Part shown: in pieces, positions 59,164 through 64,000 of the stretch
Numbering within the stretch: the first letter of the stretch is position 1
Layout of the letters: each line of letters opens with the position of its first letter
DNA from: Pseudomonas flavescens
Lineage (GTDB): Bacteria; Pseudomonadota; Gammaproteobacteria; Pseudomonadales; Pseudomonadaceae
DNA length: 64,000 bases
Direction: 5' to 3'
Assembly (NCBI RefSeq): GCF_013408425.1
Contig: NZ_JACBYV010000001.1
Location: 2,666,001-2,730,000, forward strand
The notes under the pieces: model-generated
Told to the model about the DNA's origin: nothing
Seen by the model: the letters and a program-made list of their open reading frames with translations, nothing else
Databases searched by the model: none
Program-made: the position numbers and the translations under genes

Positions 59164-60552
59164 TCAGCGTGCAGCGATTTTCATTCCTTGAATAATCTGA
59201 TCATTGAGCGAAGCCAGAGCCGCGCCTAATAAACTACCCGTAAGCTCGACGCGCCCAAGCCTCTCTAGATCGAAAACCGGCTGATCAAGATATGGGAGAT
59301 TGTCCAAGCTAGGAAGAGGAAGAGCCTTGGGCGCTACCAATGTCCTAACTATATGCGCAGACCGCAACTCAGATACTACTGAAAGGTATAGCAACTCATG
59401 CAAGACTGCCTCATCGGCTTTAACCGGGTCAGGGTAGTATTTTACGAACTGGTCTTGATTAAACTCCACAGACACCCTATGCCACTGCGGATCAAGCCCG
59501 GCCATCGAGTCTTGATCTGTGACTCGATAAGCAGCAACCTTTTCATCAGCAATAAATAAACAAGGAAAAAAAGCTGGCATGCTATCTCGGTGTATCAAGA
59601 GAAAAACCACACGCACATCTATGCGCTGCAAATGACGTATAACTGGCACTCCTGTTAACTCAGCCAGTCTCCTATCCGCTAGCCCCGCCGCTAAACGCTG
59701 ACAATCAATGGGCAAACCACTTTCTAAACGCAGACGTGGTGTTTGCTGAGTTGAATCAACCGCCAACATTCTAGAACGATCAATATCCACTAACGAATGG
59801 GACTCTAATGCGCGAGCAATAAATCTTACCAGTTCAGCGACACAACCTTGATCCGTCGTCCAAAATGGATATTCAGGCAAGCTACAGGCTTCCCCCCGAA
59901 TGACTTCATTTAGCGTCTCGGGATAATAGAGGGGCAACCATCCCAAGCGATGGAAGCTAGCAGATATTGATTCGCTGGAGCAGCCAAGAATTTTCTGGCA
60001 AACCGGTTCAATATAACGATTATGTATATATTTGCCATGATTATAAACAGATGCGCTAGCATAACTCAGGTCGCGATAATTTGGATCGGAAACCTTATTG
60101 GACGCATGTAAATGCGTCGACTGGCCATGCGGGTCATTGGTGATTTCTTGTACAAGGACATCACCTCGAAAAGCATCAAGCTTATTACTCAACAGATAAT
60201 CAGGATACCGGCGTCCCTCAAGCCAAACCTGAGGACAGTTGACACGACGTATATCGATAAGGCTTCCTAAGAATGCCTTTATTGAAGAAGCAAAATGAGC
60301 ATTATGATTTCGAATAGCCGGATCATAGTAACGCACATCATTAAGCTGCTTACCTGATACTTTCAGGTCTAAGGCAACCATGCCCAAGTCAAAAAGCTTC
60401 CCCCCCGCAATAATCCCAGCAAAGTGTCCTCCTAGAATCAGACCATCAGTCGCCAATAAAACCCGCTGTCCTGCATCAGCACAGGCCAATGCAGCAACCA
60501 TTACAGCGAGATTGTTACCGATCAATACTTGATCATAGTGCAAGGCGGGCAT
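59164..60552 (-). CDS. Flavoprotein-like (amine-oxidase/UGM-like) protein with degraded dinucleotide motif
   Basis: The 462-residue product starts like an FAD-binding amine oxidase or protoporphyrinogen-oxidase-type protein (strand, 'IGNNLAVMVAALACADAGQRV', 'LGGHFAGIIAGGKLFDLG'). The fingerprint that should read GxGxxG reads G-N-N-L-A-V, with no acidic residue at the usual end position. The later parts ('YPFWTTDQGCVAELVRFIA', then a C-terminal FAD-contact-like 'VELTGSLLGAALASLNDQI') also resemble that fold. It may bind flavin atypically, bind NAD, or have lost the cofactor. A role in modifying the flagellin sugar is inferred only from its position. Its start overlaps the methyltransferase 3' end by 20 bp. 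Confidence 0.6.
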   Translation of the reverse strand: MPALHYDQVLIGNNLAVMVAALACADAGQRVLLATDGLILGGHFAGIIAGGKLFDLGMVALDLKVSGKQLNDVRYYDPAIRNHNAHFASSIKAFLGSLIDIRRVNCPQVWLEGRRYPDYLLSNKLDAFRGDVLVQEITNDPHGQSTHLHASNKVSDPNYRDLSYASASVYNHGKYIHNRYIEPVCQKILGCSSESISASFHRLGWLPLYYPETLNEVIRGEACSLPEYPFWTTDQGCVAELVRFIARALESHSLVDIDRSRMLAVDSTQQTPRLRLESGLPIDCQRLAAGLADRRLAELTGVPVIRHLQRIDVRVVFLLIHRDSMPAFFPCLFIADEKVAAYRVTDQDSMAGLDPQWHRVSVEFNQDQFVKYYPDPVKADEAVLHELLYLSVVSELRSAHIVRTLVAPKALPLPSLDNLPYLDQPVFDLERLGRVELTGSLLGAALASLNDQIIQGMKIAAR

Positions 60553-61270
60553 TTACATATACCTCAGACCCATTATTAGGAAAATGTTTCGACAACCTCA
60601 TTAGGCCGTCTAACATTGTACGACTGATAATTCCTCGATCAATCAGAGACTGCATCTGTTTATGCGTAAATGGTTTGACGAAGTAACTTCCGGCATCCCC
60701 AACAACGAAACCAGCGTCCTGTAGAAGAGCAGATAGGCTATCTAGATCAAAAGTATTGTTTTGCTCCAAGGCCCGCTGACTTTCAGATAGCTGGTAGAGG
60801 CTTTCTATCAACCCCATCTCCAAGGCAAGTAAACGATGAAAAGATTTAGCATTGGGAACATTGACGTGCAGCTGACTGTGAGCGGAGCAAAATCTTTTAG
60901 CTGACTCAAGAAGCGCTAAAGGCTGCGAAACCTCATGAAGCACGCCACTCAAAATTACCAAGTCAAAAGTCCCAATATCTTCCAGAGCAACCTCTTCCAA
61001 GAAACCTTGTATGAGCCTTGCGTTACCGTGCCCCTTGATCAAACTACATGCATGGTCATAGAACTGCTGTGAAGGTTCAACTGTGCATATTTTAATTTTA
61101 CTCTGGACATCCATGAACAGAGGATTCCAACCACATCCGACTTCAAGTATAGAACGCGGCGCCATGCGCTCAATTTGCTCTAAAACAAAAGCGCGCCGAA
61201 ATTCAGCCTGGACAGGTTCGAACGGCATTTCAGAATAACTAGCAGCATAGCGCTCAATATCACGATCCAA
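60533..61270 (-). CDS. Class I SAM-dependent methyltransferase in the glycosylation island
   Basis: The 245-residue product has SAM-binding 'SILEVGCGWNPLFMDV' near residue 40, motif 'FDLVILSGVLHEVSQPLALL' near 110 and a C-terminal helical region. Methyltransferases are common in flagellin glycan islands, where they methylate the sugar or its N-acyl chain. It overlaps the flavoprotein-like gene by 20 bp and the acyltransferase gene by 11 bp, so the three are translationally coupled. The acceptor is unknown. Confidence 0.85.
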   Translation of the reverse strand: MDRDIERYAASYSEMPFEPVQAEFRRAFVLEQIERMAPRSILEVGCGWNPLFMDVQSKIKICTVEPSQQFYDHACSLIKGHGNARLIQGFLEEVALEDIGTFDLVILSGVLHEVSQPLALLESAKRFCSAHSQLHVNVPNAKSFHRLLALEMGLIESLYQLSESQRALEQNNTFDLDSLSALLQDAGFVVGDAGSYFVKPFTHKQMQSLIDRGIISRTMLDGLMRLSKHFPNNGSEVYVNARLAL

Positions 61271-62183
61271 GGGACTTCTCCATTGTCACTTTCAACGTTT
61301 CACTGAAGCCTAGGCCACGTTTAAAATTCATAAGGCCCAAATTTGGAACCCCAGCGACTGAGGAAATCCCATAATCTAGGAATTTACATCCACGCTGATA
61401 GGCTTGATCGTAGCAAGCCTGTACCATCGCGATTGAGGGGCTAAAATTTGCATAGCCAGGCAAGTCAGCAATTTTGAATATATAAAAAATATTATCATTC
61501 AAATGAACACCAATAACTGCAGCTATACAGACCCCATCCAGCTCACCACAGAAAAGCTCAAAATTATCAGGATATACATTCAGCATTAAAGCCAATTGTT
61601 CCATTGTCATGCTTAAACGGAAATCCTTAGCGGAATGATGAATTTCTATCAAACCATATACCTTTTCAAGCATCTCTGAGCCCCCTCGCGTGACAGAGAG
61701 TCCGCTTGACCTCAAGTTTTTCAAGCGCCGTTTGCTATCGGAACATGTCCGCGCTTCAAAAGCGACGGCATCTACCGGTGCGCTATAGTTAATATCGCAA
61801 AATACGCTGTGATAGCCTTGAGACTCTAGCAGGAATTGCTGTAAAGACACGCCATGAAGATCATGAAAACTTGGCGGTAATAAAACTCTTACCTTACTAG
61901 CCCCGCGCTCAGTCAAAAAGCGCTCTACTTCGTTAATAAAAGCGATACTCTCTGAGTGCCGAACATTCGTAATACCATCTATCCCACCATAGGTGCCACG
62001 CACCGGACTAATATAGCAACCTTCTTCTGTTTCTGACAGATTCAGGGTTAACACCGGCCTTTCATGTACCAGCCACTGAAAATAATAACTATTAGACGTG
62101 GCATGGAGCTTGAAAAAAATACTGGTATTAAAAAAATTCAGCGACTCTTGAGGAAGATACTCATTAACTGCCAACACAATCAT
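61260..62183 (-). CDS. FemAB/GNAT-like acyltransferase
   Basis: The 307-residue product has the FemAB-like GNAT layout: an N-terminal half of unclear function, then the acetyltransferase-6-like core with 'RRLKNLRSSGLSVTRGG', 'IIEIHHSAKDFRL'-type helices and 'RGCKFLDYGISSVAGVPNLG' near the end. It would N-acylate an amino group, and the amino sugar built by the FdtA/FdtB pair is the natural candidate substrate. It is the first gene of the island after flgL (71 bp) and overlaps the methyltransferase gene. Confidence 0.72.
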   Translation of the reverse strand: MIVLAVNEYLPQESLNFFNTSIFFKLHATSNSYYFQWLVHERPVLTLNLSETEEGCYISPVRGTYGGIDGITNVRHSESIAFINEVERFLTERGASKVRVLLPPSFHDLHGVSLQQFLLESQGYHSVFCDINYSAPVDAVAFEARTCSDSKRRLKNLRSSGLSVTRGGSEMLEKVYGLIEIHHSAKDFRLSMTMEQLALMLNVYPDNFELFCGELDGVCIAAVIGVHLNDNIFYIFKIADLPGYANFSPSIAMVQACYDQAYQRGCKFLDYGISSVAGVPNLGLMNFKRGLGFSETLKVTMEKSLGS

Positions 62184-62253
62184 TGCTCCTGAACAGTCGC
62201 AAAATATTTAATCTTAAATATTTAATTTTCAAAGCCAACACCCGATCGCTCAA

Positions 62254-63498
62254 TCAGAGCTTGTTGAACAGATTCAGACTACTCACCTTCACATAACTCT
62301 GTTGCGCAGCCTCGAGAATCAATGTCTGGAACGACAAGCGCGAAAGCGCTTCGGGATAATCCAGTTCGCGTAGCTCGGCCTGTACCGACTTATTGATCAG
62401 GCCAACGTCTTCGTTATCGGTGAGGGTGTTCTCGACAACGTTCAGGCGTGCGCCGATTTCACCACGTGTGCTGTCGACCGTGGTGCTGGCATGCGACAGA
62501 TTGGTAATCGCTTGCGCCACGGCGTCACGGGCAAGACGACTGCCCTCCTCGGTCGCTGGTGCGTCTTCGAGAGACTTGCGCAGGCTGCCTATGGTATCGA
62601 GCAAGCCTTGCTTTTGCCGGTTAGGGTCAGAAGTGACGGTTACGGTATCGCCGCTTGCGGGTGCACCGTCGAAATTGACCACTACGCCGCGGAACACCAG
62701 CTTGTCAGTCGAGCCAGGCTCTTCGTCCATGGATCCGGTACCCAGCGCCGGCGTAGTGGTTCCGGCAGCGAAGATCTCGTAGCTGTTGGCATCGGGGTTG
62801 CCGAAAACGATATCTATCCCCCCCTCAGGGAAGGCAGGCGTTGCGCTGAATGCCACTTCGTCCTGCACCAGAGGCGTTGAAGCACGGAGGGTAGAGCCGG
62901 GCTGCGCGGTGACGGCCGCATCCAGACGGCCGGCGTTGGTGACGTTCTGGAATACTCTTTTGCCGTTATCGCTGATAGCCACGCTCAGGGAGCTGGCAAT
63001 TTCCAGTTTGCGTTGCCCTTCATCGCCTTGGTAGGAATAAGTGCCATCGGCGTTACGAGTGAAAGGCTCAGCCTTGCCCTGGAACCCGGAGAACAGATAC
63101 TCACCACGGGCGTTCTTGGTGTTCATCAGGCCCAGCAGCTCATCCTCGCGCTCGCGCAGCTCGGCAGCGATGGACTTGCGCTCCTCGACACCCAGCGAAC
63201 CATTGCCTGCTCGCACGGCAAGTTCCTGAACGCGCTGTATGACGGTGTTTACCGAATTGAGCGTGGCCTCTTCCTGGTTCAGGCTGTTCTTCGCTGCCGT
63301 CAGGTTGTCGTTGTACTGAGTCAACACATTCTGCTGCTGCTCGAGCTGCAGCAGGCGTACCGAGGCGACCGGGTCATCCGCGGGGGTGAGGATGCGGTTG
63401 CCGGTGCTGATCTGTTCCTGAGTGCGTATGGCATTGGCGTAGTTGCGCTGCAGGCCTTGCACGCCGTTGTTGAACGCCTGAACAGTGGAAATGCGCAT
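62254..63498 (-). CDS. flgL: Flagellar hook-filament junction protein FlgL (HAP3)
   Basis: The 414-residue product has the flagellin-like N-terminus 'MRISTVQAFNNGVQGLQRNY', 'LTPADDPVASVRLLQLEQQ' and the C-terminal helix region ending near 'LNLFNKL'. It joins the hook to the filament. The start at 63498 matches the family; a longer frame to 63546 lacks support. The gene follows flgK and returns to the core base composition, marking the right edge of the AT-rich island. Confidence 0.96.
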   Translation of the reverse strand: MRISTVQAFNNGVQGLQRNYANAIRTQEQISTGNRILTPADDPVASVRLLQLEQQQNVLTQYNDNLTAAKNSLNQEEATLNSVNTVIQRVQELAVRAGNGSLGVEERKSIAAELREREDELLGLMNTKNARGEYLFSGFQGKAEPFTRNADGTYSYQGDEGQRKLEIASSLSVAISDNGKRVFQNVTNAGRLDAAVTAQPGSTLRASTPLVQDEVAFSATPAFPEGGIDIVFGNPDANSYEIFAAGTTTPALGTGSMDEEPGSTDKLVFRGVVVNFDGAPASGDTVTVTSDPNRQKQGLLDTIGSLRKSLEDAPATEEGSRLARDAVAQAITNLSHASTTVDSTRGEIGARLNVVENTLTDNEDVGLINKSVQAELRELDYPEALSRLSFQTLILEAAQQSYVKVSSLNLFNKL

Positions 63499-63605
63499 AG
63501 CTGCCTCGTCTTCTCTGGCGGTGACTGGCGTTTGCCTGAGCCGCACCCTCTTGGGATTTGTTCACCATCTGGCCATTGCTGGATGGTTGATCGTATTGTG
63601 TGTTT

Positions 63606-63626
63606 GTGGGCTGAAGCCCACCCTAC
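63606..63626. repeat. REP-like palindrome between flgK and flgL
   Basis: GTGGGCTGAAGCCCACCCTA is a palindromic relative of the elements in the array at 43994-44473, and it is followed by the shared segment CGTTCACGCCAC (63637-63648), which runs into the flgK stop. It lies in the 150-bp flgK-flgL gap. Confidence 0.7.
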
Positions 63627-63647
63627 CCGCTAAGCACGTTCACGCCA

Positions 63648-64000
63648 CTACCTGAATGCCCCGATCAGGGTATCGAACAAAGAGCGCGCAACTTGAATCA
63701 CCTGGGCGGACGCGTTGTAGTACTGCTCGAACTTGATCAGGTTGGCCGCCTCCTCGTCCAGGTTGACCGCCGACAGCGAATCGCGGTTGTCCTGCGCCTG
63801 TTTGAGGATAGCAGTTGTCGCCTCGCTGTCCTGGCGGGCCTGGGCAGTGAGGGTGCCGACGCGCTCGATCAGGTCGCCATAACTGTCGGTGAAGCTGGAG
63901 CCGGTGGTAATGCCGGTTACCGTGGGGTCGACACCGATTACCTGCTTGTTCTGCAGGCCAACCAGCGCCAGAGCGTTACGGTTGTCCGAAACACCGTTCT
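63648..64000 (-). CDS. flgK: Flagellar hook-associated protein FlgK (HAP1), C-terminal part
   Basis: The frame runs off the right edge, and about 117 C-terminal codons are present. The end reads 'SLSAVNLDEEAANLIKFEQY' followed by 'YNASAQVIQVARSLFDTLIG' and AFR-stop, the diagnostic FlgK C-terminus. It is the hook-side junction protein, upstream of flgL as in other pseudomonads. Confidence 0.95.
   Translation of the reverse strand, partial: NGVSDNRNALALVGLQNKQVIGVDPTVTGITTGSSFTDSYGDLIERVGTLTAQARQDSEATTAILKQAQDNRDSLSAVNLDEEAANLIKFEQYYNASAQVIQVARSLFDTLIGAFR

Noticed and set aside
53844..62183. Insertion sequence or integrase as the source of the AT-rich island
   Set aside because: No transposase, integrase, terminal inverted repeat or attachment duplication was seen; homologous exchange via flanking flagellar genes explains it better.

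Overview
The window is chromosomal DNA from a GC-rich gammaproteobacterium, almost certainly a Pseudomonas (possibly of the mendocina/oleovorans/pseudoalcaligenes group, which is an inference from gene order and sequence style, not a measured identity). The evidence is the run leuC-leuD-leuB-asd-usg-fimV-truA-trpF-accD-folC-SPOR gene-cvpA-purF-metZ, the gltX/tRNA/uvrB/tyrB block, and the fliC-flaG-fliD-fliS-fliT-fleQ-fleSR order with two fliS copies. All of these are Pseudomonas hallmarks.

Region 1 (1-7.9 kb) is an accessory uptake and degradation locus. It holds the tail of a probable ABC-transporter binding protein, a TonB-dependent receptor, a Tat-exported protein resembling exo-rhamnogalacturonan lyases (PcRGLX/YetA type), a DUF6250-like jelly-roll protein, and a LysR regulator overlapping a lipoprotein esterase. 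Next to it is a tonB-exbB-exbD operon (8-10 kb) that could energise the receptor. The locus looks like a small glycan-utilisation cluster.

Region 2 (10.3-29.3 kb) is core genome. A tRNA-Val/Asp/Asp operon is followed by the long minus-strand series metZ to leuC, with a divergent LysR gene at the leuC end.

Region 3 (29.4-43.9 kb) is mixed housekeeping: a PAS-GGDEF-EAL c-di-GMP protein, ibpA with an RpoH promoter and a ROSE-type RNA thermometer, an SDR, dusC, a thioesterase, a duplicated tRNA-Glu/Ala operon, gltX, a glutamate-synthase-like gene broken by an in-frame amber codon, a nucleoside deoxyribosyltransferase homologue, uvrB, tyrB and tRNA-Asn.

Region 4 (43.99-44.47 kb) is an array of three tandem 162-bp repeats. 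It contains REP-like palindromes whose relatives recur near 2.45 kb and 63.6 kb.

Region 5 (44.6-64 kb) is a flagellar locus on the minus strand. In transcription order it runs flgK (partial), flgL, a glycosylation island, fliC, flaG, fliD, two fliS genes, fliT, fleQ, fleS and fleR. The island between flgL and fliC (53.8-62.2 kb) is visibly AT-richer than its flanks over most of its length. It encodes a FemAB/GNAT-like acyltransferase, a SAM methyltransferase, a flavoprotein-like protein with a degraded nucleotide-binding fingerprint, an FdtB/QdtB-like aminotransferase, an FdtA/QdtA-like ketoisomerase and a 1239-residue multidomain glycosyltransferase. Together these suggest that flagellin is decorated with an N-acylated, possibly methylated 3-amino-3,6-dideoxyhexose. 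This island is the best candidate for an undescribed system in the window.
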